This document shows, one piece after another, positions 8,600 to 17,897 of a stretch of DNA of 19,094 nucleotides. Position 1 is the first letter of the stretch, and each line of letters opens with the position of its first letter. Location of the stretch: the NCBI GenBank assembly GCA_019022495.1, contig JAFEKR010000145.1, forward strand, positions 1 through 19,094. Reading direction: 5' to 3'. The translations under genes and the position numbers were made by a program. The DNA is from Epichloe hybrida (Eukaryota; Ascomycota; Sordariomycetes; Hypocreales; Clavicipitaceae). Below the pieces are notes generated by a model that ran no database searches, was not told where the DNA came from, and saw only the letters and a list, made by a program, of their open reading frames with translations.

Positions 8600-11500
8600 G
8601 AGGACACTTTCAAGGTTTAATGCGTGGCTGACTACCAACAAGGTCGCGACGACGATCGAGTCGCGATGATGTTGTTCTGATGGTATGCGACAAAACAAGT
8701 GAGCCGTTCCGAAAAATGGGTCTCTGATGGTGATTGCTGTAAGCAGAAAAGCGGGTCCTGGAAGGCGGGCAAGGGGGTTTGCCTGATGATGTGGCAGTCT
8801 GGTTAGGCCGGACACGGGGAATGACAGCTGGGTCAGAAACACCGAGCGTCGTGGCGATGGCCTCTCAGAACGAGGAAACGGGGTCAGGATGTGAGAGTGA
8901 GTGCAATAGCGAGGGGAGGCAAGAGAGAAGGTGAAGGGTGACAGACGAGTTGTGGAAAAGCGCAGCTGGGCAAGATGGTCGAGAGCTAGCAAAAGCCTCG
9001 AGTCGTGTCTCTCGCGAGACAGCAAATGTTAATGGGAAGAGAGAAGAAGAAAATGAGAAAATGAGGTGATGTGAGTGAGGAATTAAAATAGGCTACAGCG
9101 CGAAGGAAGGAGTGAAAGAGGGAGCAAACTAGGGGAGGAGAAAGAGTTGGGGGGGGTGGTGTTTGGATACTGAAGTTTTTGGGCCGCCGGGGGGATTGCG
9201 AAGTGACTGAGAACGACCCCGAGTTGACTTCCATGTCTGGTGGGAAGAGTGAGATGACTTGGAGCTCCCCATTCGCACCCGGAGACATCAAATAAGAGGG
9301 ACTATCGGATGGGTGGGTGGATGGGTGGATGGGTGGATGGGTGGATGAGTGGATGAGTGGATGAGTATCCAGGATGGACCAGCCAGTTGCCAGCCTGTGT
9401 TGGGTTGTTTTGTTCCAGCCAAACATTGAACACTGGCAGCTGTCTGGCAGGCAGCACTGGCAGAAAACTTGGGTGGAAGGGCAAGCTGGTTGCATGACAG
9501 AATGCACATGTAAATATGGGGCGGCCGCCTGCAACTGCGTGTCTGGGCGAGGAGTCCGAGGGGGCCACTGGGAATGGGACTAGTGGGGTGCGACAGCCAG
9601 CCAGAGGCAGCCAGCCAGTCACTATGCTCGAGCGTATCACGGGCTACGAGCCCGGTACTTGCGCACCGCAACGCAGCATGAATTCAGGGGGCTGCTGGAC
9701 TTCCCGTCAGTGTGTTTGATGCCTGGTCTGGGGAGTGGACCGGCCTCAGTCAGGGTGGGTGTGTGGAGAGCCACGAGCAAACAAGGCGACTCAACGATTC
9801 ATCGCGACCAGACCGAAATCGACATCCAAAGTCGCTCTGTTTTGATTAATGCTACGGCTGTGTCTGATCCCCCCCCCGAAAGATATCAAATTGGTCATCT
9901 TGCTTCGTCTCGATTATACCTACACGACACTGTGCTTCTCCCAATCATCTCGTTGTCTCAACAAGAGTCACCCGTTGCCGTGCCGATCAGGGACTTCCCT
10001 CTGAGACTTCCGCTCCCTCCAGAAAGACAGCTGCAAAGACCCTTTGTTGACCTGACCCTTCGACCCTGTCGCGAAGCAGGCGTGAGGGATCACCAGAGGA
10101 GGAGGAATGTGAAAGTTTGAGGCGCCGGGCTACCCGCGGCCAAGAACTCGGCGAAAGTTCGCTGGCTCTGTAATAGGTGTCGTCACCAAACTCTCCCTTT
10201 CATCGGCTGTATTCTATCGGCCGTCGTACGAAGTGCATGTAGTCTGTGTGATGCGTGGTGATGCACAGGCTCACAGCCAGCTACCTAGGGACTTTGCTCC
10301 TCTACTCCGTACATGCACAACTCTACTACTACACCGGACGTCTTTTTTTAATCGTGCGCGGCACGCACCAGACTTGTCGCCGATTTCATCTCGAGGTTTT
10401 TTCGCTGCGGTTATCAGGAATGGAAACGCCCAATCTTGCCCGCCAATCCGCTTGCCATGAAAATAGGCTTTTCCAGCCCATTGGCAGGTCATGCAGCCAC
10501 CCAGACTAGCAGCAGATAAAGCAACTGTTAGCGCCTGGCAGTTCAGTCGACACCGCATGCTAACTTCACGAGGGACCAGACGTTTCAAGCAGGCCTCCAG
10601 ATGTGTCAGTCTCGTAGAAAGTGTGGAGGCTTCTTCATGCAGGCTATTCGGAACCTTGTCTGATGCCTTCCAATGCAGGAACTCGTCTCGCGAAACAATG
10701 AGGCAGCGGTATGCGAACCGAGGTGGTGATAACTTGATAAGAAGGCGACGAATTGGGCTGATATAATTTCAAGCGAGAGGTTTTTCTTCTTCTTTGCTTA
10801 CCTGATTTTGCTTTTTTTTTTATCCGTCCTGCCCGGGTTTGTACGGAGTGGAAGACGTCACGTCGTGTCACATCGTACAGTGGTGTACCTACCATTTGAC
10901 ACTAGCCTGTGATAGTCCGAGCTCAGAGATCTTGCTTGCTTGTGCTGGATCAGGATGACTCCACTAATAATATGGCGCAACAGATGCAGACCTGGATGGA
11001 CGGCTTCATCATATTAACAGCAACGGCATCATGTACTGGGTCCTTCCTTGGCCAGAAGCACGTCGTGCACGTCTAATAGTATATGGGGAGTGCATCTCGC
11101 TGTGCAGACATATTAGCATTTGTTCATTTTAAGATGACTCTTGAGCAGTAATTCCCTCGGGGCAAGCAAACAGGTGCATCTTGTGAGGGGTAGTCTTGAT
11201 ACCAACTGACGACCGTGGATGAAGCTCTTGAACAGCGTGAACCTTGTCCTCCAACTTCCCGGCCGACCTGGCGCCAGCATTTTCATGCCCTCTCCCAATC
11301 CAGTCGTGGATTTGTCTTACAAGTTAGTCTTGGCAGCCGCATCACCTCTCTGACAGGCACGGGCCGCCATAAACACCTGCTACGTGATCAAGTAAGAACA
11401 TCTTTGCTATGTATATTTGTACAGCCAAAACCGCGCCTTTAGTAAACAAGACGACAAATTCGTGTTCAGTGAACAGAAGAAAAAAAAACATACTTGGCAG

Positions 11501-11778
11501 TTCTTTCACTGCTTCACCGCGCACACGATGTCCATCACCTGCATTCAAACACTGTTGCTAATAAAGAAGTCTGGTATTACCAGCCGAAGCGTGCTCTTCA
11601 ATGCAATGCAGATCGTTGGCAGCCCCACTTATTCACCTCCCATCATCAATCAGCCTTGCAACCTCCACCAAAAAAAAAAATGTATATTCGTATTCGTCCC
11701 CACAAGCATTGTGTCAGTGACAGCCTCGTCTCTCCAACACAACTTCCACGCCCCGTTCTCGACGAGCAACCGAGGGAA
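8600..11778. other. Long gene-free interval between divergent genes
   Basis: About 3.2 kb separates the zinc-finger start (8599, minus) from the Alba-like start (11779, plus). The open frames here are not protein-like: biased composition, no family motifs and no consistent intron structure. The part next to the zinc-finger gene (8600-9160) is purine-rich on + (pyrimidine-rich in the sense strand), as in fungal promoters and leaders. An 8-bp minisatellite lies at 9307-9366. A GGGCT/AGCCC hairpin lies near 9641-9653. TACTCCGTAC occurs at 10303-10312 and its reverse-type GTACGGAGT at 10841-10849. A non-coding RNA or an unrecognised gene cannot be excluded. Confidence 0.5.
9307..9366. repeat. GGATGGGT-type 8-bp minisatellite
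   Basis: About seven tandem copies of an octamer follow each other, first as GGATGGGT and then as GGATGAGT variants. It lies about 710 bp upstream of the zinc-finger start codon. The G-rich strand carries many short G runs. Confidence 0.9.
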
Positions 11779-12387
11779 ATGCCGCCCTCCACAGAGGCAG
11801 CCCCCGCGCCGTCCTCCAAGAAGCGCAAAGAGCCATCAGACGCACAGAAGCCGCCCAAGCGATCGAAACCACAACCGTCCTCCAAACCAGCCCTCATCGG
11901 CCCTCACGAAGACATCATCTCTCAGCTTCAACCGAAACATAACATCCTGGCCGCATCGGTCATTTCGTCCACGCAGATTCGCAAACGCGTTACACAAATC
12001 ACCTCGCATTTGGGCGCCGAGTCGGACCTACCGGCTGTCGTGCTGCTTTACGCCCGAACAGCAGAAGTGTGCAAGATGATTACCATCGCGGAGCAATGTA
12101 AGCGGCTGATGAAGGAGCAAGGGAAGCGCTGGTTCCAGTACAACCAGATGTTTGAGATGCCCACGCGGGACCGCGACGTGGTTGAGGAAACGGTTCTGGA
12201 CGGGCAGCAAGGGGAGTCTTCGGACGACGAATTCGAGGTCATGGCCAGTCGATTCGAGAAGGCTGTGATGCCGGAGCCGCAGAAGAGGGTGGTGAGGTCG
12301 ATGAGGGTGTTTCTAAGTGTAGAGGTCATTAGAGATTTGGGAGCCAAGAACGGGATCACGATGCAGTCAAGTGAGAACGTGGCATGA
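11779..12387 (+). CDS. Alba-like DNA/RNA-binding domain protein
   Basis: An intronless gene of 202 aa. The start at 11779 (MPPSTEAAPAPSSKK) is chosen because the protein-like composition begins there. An in-frame ATG at 11680, directly after a run of A, would add 33 residues of unlikely character. Residues ~14-30 are a basic, proline-rich segment (KKRKEP ... PPKRSK) suitable as a bipartite nuclear signal. Residues ~42-125 (PHEDIISQLQPKHNILAASV, IRKRVTQITSHLG, LPAVVLLYARTAEVCKMITI) fit the Alba fold, which in eukaryotes includes the Rpp20/Rpp25 (Pop7/Pop6) subunits of RNase P and MRP. An acidic stretch (GESSDDEFE, ~145-153) and a C-terminal region follow. The gene is convergent with VTC1. Whether it is a true RNase P/MRP subunit or another nuclear Alba protein cannot be told from sequence alone. 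Confidence 0.75.
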   Translation: MPPSTEAAPAPSSKKRKEPSDAQKPPKRSKPQPSSKPALIGPHEDIISQLQPKHNILAASVISSTQIRKRVTQITSHLGAESDLPAVVLLYARTAEVCKMITIAEQCKRLMKEQGKRWFQYNQMFEMPTRDRDVVEETVLDGQQGESSDDEFEVMASRFEKAVMPEPQKRVVRSMRVFLSVEVIRDLGAKNGITMQSSENVA

Positions 12388-12822
12388 TTGGCTCTTCCTG
12401 TAGGAGATGATCCAACAGCATGGCACATGCTTGTCCAAGAGGCGAGATTTTCACGGGGGGGGCGTTTACTCGGCGTTAGATGGGTTGTTCCTTCAATAGG
12501 TCAAGATGGCGCAAGATACCCCATTAGTTTGAGCAGTTTGAACGCTGGGGCGAATTGGCATTTCACCCTACATGATACCCAAAAAACATGAAAAACTAGT
12601 TTGAAACAAAAGGGGACGCCAAACCAAGGAAACAGCCTCCTTTCCATAATAGCAAAACATGCCGCTCCTCCGCGCTCTCCTTCTTCACTGCCCTCTCATG
12701 CCATAGTCTCGCACTTCTCATCCAAGCTTCCACACAGAGCATCGTAGACCAACGACTTCGCACGGCCTAGCCCTAGCCCTACTCATGCATCTCGCCCTCA
12801 TGGGCTACCAGTTCTCAATCTC
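12388..12822. other. Convergent intergenic region between Alba-like gene and VTC1
   Basis: It holds the two 3' flanks only. A short CCTAGCCCTAGCCCTA stretch at about 12767-12782 superficially resembles telomeric DNA but differs from the CCCTAA unit. No other feature was seen. Confidence 0.5.
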
Positions 12823-13316
12823 TCAGTTGTGCTTCTGCTTGTCGGAGTGGTCGGTTATACGCATAACAAAGTTGACCACAACGGCCAACAAGAGAATGAT
12901 GGCCAAGAAAGTAGGACCAAAACGGTCGTCGAATCCGGCCTGACCCCTCATCCGTATTGACTTGGCTCTCCAGTGGTACGTCACCAGCGCATACAGCATG
13001 GTCAACATGGCGACACCGGTGAAGAGGAACGCCGAGATGAAGGCTACGCGGTCACCAAAGTTGAGCATGCCGATGGCGAGAGCTCCTAAAATGACGGTGA
13101 AGTTGAGCCATGACAAAAAGGTACGCTCGTTGGCGAAGAAGACCTTGGGTTCGACTCGGGTCGGCAGAGCGATACGCTTGCCTGTAAACAGCGACATTAG
13201 TAGATTTCTTTTCACTCGCATGCTACGACTAGCAATTCTTTCTTTTTTTTTTTTTTTTTTTTTCATAACAAAGGCAACGAACCTTGGGTCGTCTGGAGGA
13301 GAGGCTGCGAAGACAT
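12823..13316 (-). CDS. VTC1: Vacuolar transporter chaperone subunit 1 (polyphosphate polymerase complex)
   Basis: Two exons, 13316-13283 and 13181-12823, encode 130 aa, matching the size of yeast Vtc1 (about 129). The N-terminus [20 protein letters not shown] and the core [20 protein letters not shown] are characteristic of Vtc1 (DUF202-type domain). Three membrane segments are visible at ~34-53, ~57-79 and ~100-119. The basic residues known to line the polyphosphate channel in yeast Vtc1 are in equivalent positions here (K24, R31, R83, R98). In the VTC complex, Vtc4 makes polyphosphate from ATP while Vtc1 forms the membrane channel that moves it into the vacuole. The 101-nt intron (13282-13182) has donor GTTCGT, a CTACTAATG branch-like site and a TTTACAG acceptor, and includes a 21-nt homopolymer. 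VTC genes in yeast belong to the PHO regulon, and CACGTG boxes lie upstream here. Confidence 0.95.
13182..13282 (-). other. VTC1 intron with long homopolymer
   Basis: It separates codon 12 after its first base and restores the conserved QGKRIALP sequence. A 21-base T run on + (13243-13263) lies within it. Removing the intron gives a continuous frame; reading through keeps an open but unrelated frame. Confidence 0.9.
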
Positions 13317-14057
13317 GGCGAGATGGTAGTGGTTCGGCTCGTGGTGTTTTGCTTGGACTACGTCGATCCCCAAGAGTGGCAGAACGCAAGAAGGTCAATT
13401 CGCTGGCAAGTCCACGAATATTGTTCAAAACAAGCCTTCGGAGTTATAGAAAGCTCCTCAATAAAGAGCAAATAACGGAAGAGGGAAGGGAGAAGAGAGA
13501 AGAAAAATATATCATGCTCGCAAGCGGCGGTTCAATGGTTCGGTTCTGTCGAGTTGGGAGTTGCACGTGGGTTGTTGGCTGGGAAGCCGGGGGTCACGTG
13601 CGGTTGCCCCGCGAGTCGGTGACGGGGCGGCCAAATCGGTCGGGTACGAGCACGAGGAACTGTATATTTGCAACGAGGAGCAAGAGGATCGTATCGTGCC
13701 GAGATTCCAATGCAAATACAAATGCGTTTGGGTCAAATTCAAGCCCCGATTAGCTAGCTCATGTAGTGGTGCTTAGTAAGTCTATAAAAAGTTGGGCAAA
13801 AGTTGGGCACATGTTTGTAGCTTTTCTCGGTACTTTACTTTGCGCGGAGTCTTTGCATCGTTGTTGTTAACACGGCGCTGCCACGCACGATCGCGCCCAC
13901 AGCACAAGGCCGGCCCCCCTCTAGCTTGGGTGTTTGTTTACCTTTTGTTGGATTATTACCGTCCCGCTCCCACACCCCATCACCTGACATAACGTACATA
14001 TTAACATCCTACCGTCCATTCTTGGAATCAACATCAATCACCACAACGCAGTTCAAG
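13317..14057. other. Divergent promoter region of VTC1 and the dynein light chain gene
   Basis: It contains the two CACGTG boxes on the VTC1 side. On the dynein side a TATAAAA sequence at 13783-13789 overlaps an exact 11-bp tandem duplication, AAAAGTTGGGC (13787-13797 and 13798-13808). The TATA-like sequence is about 270 bp ahead of the dynein start, which would leave a leader of some 240 nt. No gene was seen in the interval. Confidence 0.5.
13564..13600. promoter_or_regulatory. Pair of CACGTG boxes upstream of VTC1 (candidate Pho4/NUC-1 sites)
   Basis: CACGTG occurs at 13564-13569 (in the context GCACGTGGG) and 13595-13600 (TCACGTGC), 31 bp apart, that is about three helical turns. They are about 250 and 280 bp upstream of the VTC1 ATG. 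CACGTG with flanking GG or GC is the high-affinity core of the bHLH phosphate regulator Pho4, and the Neurospora orthologue NUC-1 has a similar site. Sequence shows the boxes; regulation is inferred. The divergent dynein gene starts about 460 bp away. Confidence 0.55.
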
Positions 14058-14787
14058 ATGTCTACCCCGGTATGCTGGTCAAACTCGAGCAAACAAACAA
14101 GGCGCAGCTATATCTGCCAGGATCGTGGACCGTGCTAACCATTCGTGCAGCCTATTCCCTTCACTCGCCTCAAGCAGATCGCCACCGATGTACGAAACTC
14201 TCCCCCAACGCTGTCTTCCCGCGTTCTACCCAGCGGCCGTCTCCGCATCCCCATCCATGCGTTTGATGTGAAGGAATTTCTGACAGCCATTGATTACAGG
14301 TCTGCACAAGTGCCATCGGAAGCGCCGAATTCTACGACCATGCCAAAACCGAGCAATGGAACTCGACCATCATTGTACGTCTTCATTTATTCCTCCCATC
14401 CATCGCACATCGCAAGCTTGCCTTCTTCTAACGCATCTACAGGGCTCCATGCTAAAGGCCGTCATATCCGAGGCCACCCCCCAAGGCGCCTCTGCCCCCT
14501 CGTACAAATTCGCCTGCAACAGCACCATTGTCCAGCACCTGGTGCCCACGTCGTCCCTCAACAAGGCCCGCGGCGGTACCGAGACGAAAGACGAGCAGCC
14601 TCACATTTCCACGAGCTCCGAGGCGACTGCCACGGACGGCAAGCCCCATGTTGGCAGACGCGGCATGCACAGCGCCACCGGGGCCTTTTGGGACGAGAAG
14701 AAGGACGGAATGTGGACGTTCAAGTATGATGGCGGTGAGGGCAAGGGCATGGACGTCGTCATTATGCTCATATGGATCGGCATCTAA
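14058..14787 (+). CDS. Tctex-1 family dynein light chain
   Basis: Four exons, 14058-14069, 14151-14189, 14300-14374 and 14443-14787, are all joined in phase 0 and encode 156 aa. Introns of 81, 110 and 68 nt have good GT-AG ends and branch-like CTAAC (14135-14139), CTGAC (~14279) and CTAAC (14428-14432) sites. The first exon is only 12 nt (MSTP). The protein fits the Tctex-1 fold: an N-terminal helix (FTRLKQIATD), helix 2 (KTEQWNSTIIGSMLKAVISE), then strands SYKFACNSTIVQ, GMHSATGAFWDEKKDGMWTF and MDVVIMLIWIGI. It exceeds the usual ~113 aa mainly through a polar insert at about residues 77-112, between the first and second strands. Tctex-1 chains dimerise and tether the dynein intermediate chain to cargo, and in fungi act in nuclear and organelle transport along hyphae. 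No DYNLT subgroup is assigned. Confidence 0.88.
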
Positions 14788-15727
14788 TCGGGTGTGTTGC
14801 ATGGCGAAGGCGACGCCTGAATATTTTCTTGGCATTTACCAGAAGTGAAGCGCGGTTGATGCTCACGAGGATAGGGGTTCGATTCTGGATAGTTGGGCGC
14901 GGCGGGGAGAGATGATGAGCTGCACCCTAAGGCGTTTCGGGAGCAAAGATATGTAACCATTGTACGACTGTCTCTCCATTCTGCTAATTCATTTTTGAGG
15001 AAACGACACAATATATGAGATTGTTTTTCTGTCTTTTTTTTTTTTTTTTTTTTTTTTTTTTGGAAATTACCAGGTCTCGGGGAGATGGTGGACAACGCTT
15101 TGTCGCGTAATGGTACCTCGTCCGGTGCTTCAGTGCACTCCGCCAATCTTGTTTGGACACATCAACCATTCTGAAGTCTTCGTTTTGTAACAAGATATTA
15201 CTATGAAGCTAGGCTTGGCCATTGGGTTAGTGATAGGCTGATAGGCTAGAGCTAGAGCATAGGCGTAGGGCCGCGCTGGATTTCCAATCGACCTCGAATA
15301 TTACGTATGGTTCTTTCAGTTCGGTAAACAAACGTCCCGCTCAGCCAGCCATCTTACGTTCCGCAACAAGAGAAGCTCTGGGTACCCAAGTGTTGTGCTT
15401 AGCGAAAATGCCAATGATAAAGTTCTCTATCCAACGTCCAACTGGACCACGCTGTATTATTATTATTACTACTGGGATTACTGCATAGCATGTACATATG
15501 TACACGGCTGCATGAGCGCCAGAGTGGCGTGAAGGAAGCACAAAGCTCGAATGGCAATTTCGGCAAGTGGAAGCGGAAGGGGAGGTATTACAATTGATGC
15601 CGTCATCGCTGCCCAGCCGCTGTCACGGCTCCGCTATCACGGGTTTGCGCAGATCTACTGAGTGCTCCGTGTGTAGAGCTCTGTCCATGCAATAATAGGA
15701 AGATATTTTCCAAAACAACAGGGCCAC

Positions 15728-15745
15728 GTACGGATTAATCCGTAC
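15728..15745. repeat. 18-bp perfect palindrome GTACGGATTAATCCGTAC
   Basis: The sequence equals its reverse complement. A second, gapped inverted repeat (arms TACTCC at 15762-15767 and GGAGTA at 15775-15780) follows 16 bp later. Both lie upstream of the secreted-protein gene at 15967. Confidence 0.9.
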
Positions 15746-15852
15746 ATGTATGCGGGCTCACTACTCCGTAAAATGGAGTATTTCGTAATTTAGCCATTAA
15801 CTTTAGGCACAAGTCAACTGCCAAGTTAAACACAATTGCTTTGTTTTACATG

Positions 15853-15858
15853 TATAAA
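15853..15858 (+). promoter_or_regulatory. TATA-box-like sequence of the secreted-protein gene
   Basis: TATAAA lies 109 bp upstream of the ATG at 15967, a reasonable spacing for a fungal TATA box with a leader of about 80 nt. Judged from position and sequence only. Confidence 0.4.
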
Positions 15859-15966
15859 GTTAGTCTTTTCTCCTCACCTCACGTAAAATATTTTGTTTTT
15901 GCTCTAATTTTGCATATTATTATCCTATCCTGGCCTTTGCAAAGGAAGCCCTCATCGAACATTAAA

Positions 15967-16565
15967 ATGAAATTCCTTGTTATTCTTAGCTTATTTACTA
16001 GCGCTATGGCGCTCGCAACCCTACCTATTACGAATTCCAATAATAATCAGGACAGTGTCTTGACGTCTGATTCTCAACGCGACGTTTCTGATACAACTAC
16101 TAGGTACGTTATGTAAACGCGCGAAAAGCCTGATTAGAGATTCTATCGCTTACATAGTTCTCTTTGATCCCTTATAGTCAAGAGCTAGAAGCCGCACAGC
16201 ACAAATCACTTGACAAACGCGTAGGAATGGTGGGCACAACGAGAATTCCACATAATGTTATGGGGAAGGTATCCGCTGTGCAGATTTTGGATGTTTCTAT
16301 AGGCTTTATAATGAGCCGGCTTGAACACAAGCTGATCAACGGACGGCTTGTAGAAGGAATATTCTGTGAAAAAATTTCATTTTCTAACCATAACCGCAGA
16401 AATGTTCTGGTTTATCTTACTGACCCTCAGAGCAGGAGAATCATGAGAGTCGTGCGTGTTGCCTCAGGTATGATAGGCTATCTGGAAGACATGGAGGAGT
16501 TTTCGGGTCGATTGGTCAAGGTATATATCTCTGAGTTATTTTATCCTTTTACCCATGAGGTATAA
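15967..16565 (+). CDS. Small secreted protein with Kex2-type processing site
   Basis: Two exons, 15967-16103 and 16178-16565, encode 174 aa; the 74-nt intron has GTACGT and CTTATAG ends. The start is preceded by ATTAAA and followed by a clear signal peptide (MKFLVILSLFTSAMALA). Residues ~18-60 are a polar propeptide-like stretch (ITNSNNNQDS) ending in LDKR (57-60), the kind of dibasic site cut by the Golgi protease Kex2. The presumed mature part (61-174, starting VGMVGTTRIP) has mixed helical and strand character, only one cysteine (in EGIFCEKISF), and basic stretches such as DPQSRRIMRVVRVASG. No known family was recognised. The lack of cysteine pairs sets it apart from typical disulfide-rich effectors. 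It lies in a locally AT-richer island between GC-rich neighbours, a common setting for lineage-specific secreted proteins. The effector role is only a possibility. Confidence 0.7.
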
Positions 16566-17897
16566 TTTGGGAGAGGTTTAATTATGTAAATGTACGGACT
16601 ATGTACATAGTTATTGTATTCGGGTTTAGGGCGCGCGATTTGCGTTTTTCGTCCTTGCCGTGCCAGGGCTTTAACAATGCGGCTGATTAGTGATGACTCG
16701 GATGAGCTATTCGCAGCGTTGACGTCGGTGCAGCTCAAACACTCACGCCACCATCAGCCGCGAATCCCGCCCGGCCAGCACAATAAAAGGGAGGTTCTTC
16801 TGTTGTTCCCGTGCCTGTCGATCTTGCAAGCCACGCATTCAACAGCCGCCAGTTGTACCGGCCTGGCCGAGCTCGCTCTTTTGCTCGAGTCAATTCCATC
16901 CAGCGCGAGTACCTGCAGGCCCACATGGCTACCGGGCTGGCCAATCAGACGCATAAACGCATGCGTGGGAACAGCCCGGAAAAGAGATGGATGGACCCTT
17001 CAAACATGTTTCGTCTTCTTCTTCTGCTTCTTCACCTTCCATTGCTGGCTGACCTTGGCTCGCCTTGCCTTGCATTGCCTTCTTGCTTTGCCTCGCCTCC
17101 CCTTCTTTCAGTCTTTCAGAACAGCCGCGGCAGCAAGATGGCATGCCGCTTATTAGAATCAAAATGGCACATGGGCCTGGGCTCGCTCGCCAAAAGTCCG
17201 CTCAACCGGCAGGGGTGTGAAAGCCCCCCTTCCCCCCCCCTTTTTTTTTCCTTTTTTTTTTTTTTTTAATTCATAATAACTCATGATGTGGGTTCCGCGG
17301 CTCCATAACGCCAGAACCGAACCACACCTCTTGGCCCGAGACCGACCGACCGCCCTCTTCGTTTGGGATCCCGCCCCCGGACCGACCAGACCAGGCAATG
17401 GATGGAATACAAGAAATGCTCCTCGTCCCCAGGTCGCAGTTCGCACGGTCTCGGGGTTTAATCTCAAGCCATACATCTCCTCCATGTGGTGTTGATCCGT
17501 GTGCCATCCGTATCGACAACAACGCCAACGTGCTGACTTATAAGCTTTCAAACGTTTCAACGGTGCTCTATCTAGCCCTCACCCTCCAGAAGCACGGACG
17601 TTCTGCCTCACCTCTTGTCTCCAAAGGGAAACGGGTCACGCGTCGTAGTTTGACCCCCCTCCCATACCCCTACCCCTACTTTCGTGACGAACCGAGGGAC
17701 TTGCGTTTTATCTTGCGACGTGCGATTGATTGTCCTCTCACACCTCATCTCATAAAGAACTCTCGGTGGTTCCTCACCTCAATCAACACCGCTGGGACCA
17801 CTGACAATTGCGTGGCAAACAAAGAAATCGACCTTGTCTCTCTCCAGATACAAAAAAATTCGCATACGAAACTCGGAATCAATTCGTGCACTCCGCC
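16566..17897. other. Gene-free interval upstream of the second F-box gene
   Basis: Open frames here are low-complexity and unsupported. The interval contains degenerate CTTGC/GCCTT-type repeats (about 17050-17102) and a C run followed by a T run (about 17232-17267). Pyrimidine-rich sequence from about 17570 to 17760 probably represents promoter and leader of the gene starting at 17898. Confidence 0.5.

Larger units (their letters stand above)
14788..15966. other. Gene-free interval with homopolymer and palindromes
   Basis: A 28-base T run lies at 15034-15061 and a short TTA/ATT run near 15453-15467. From about 15700 composition becomes AT-richer. Here lie an 18-bp perfect palindrome (15728-15745), an imperfect inverted repeat TACTCC/GGAGTA (15762-15780) and a TATAAA (15853-15858) ahead of the next gene. 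No coding sequence or tRNA was recognised. Confidence 0.55.

Noticed and set aside
9659..10120. 153-codon + strand frame in the long gap
   Set aside because: No recognisable domain, no supporting intron structure and biased composition.
12767..12782. CCTAGCCCTAGCCCTA, telomere-like
   Set aside because: The unit is TAGCCC, not the fungal CCCTAA, with only about two and a half copies, and it lies between core genes.
12962..13753. 263-codon + strand frame overlapping VTC1
   Set aside because: It runs antisense through VTC1 exon 2 and its homopolymer-bearing intron; composition is not protein-like and VTC1 is unmistakable.
14876..14886. GGTTCGATTCT resembling a tRNA T-loop
   Set aside because: No matching acceptor, D or anticodon arms were found around it.
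17050..17102. CTTGC/GCCTT-rich stretch as a tandem repeat
   Set aside because: The units are too irregular to define a period; better described as low complexity.
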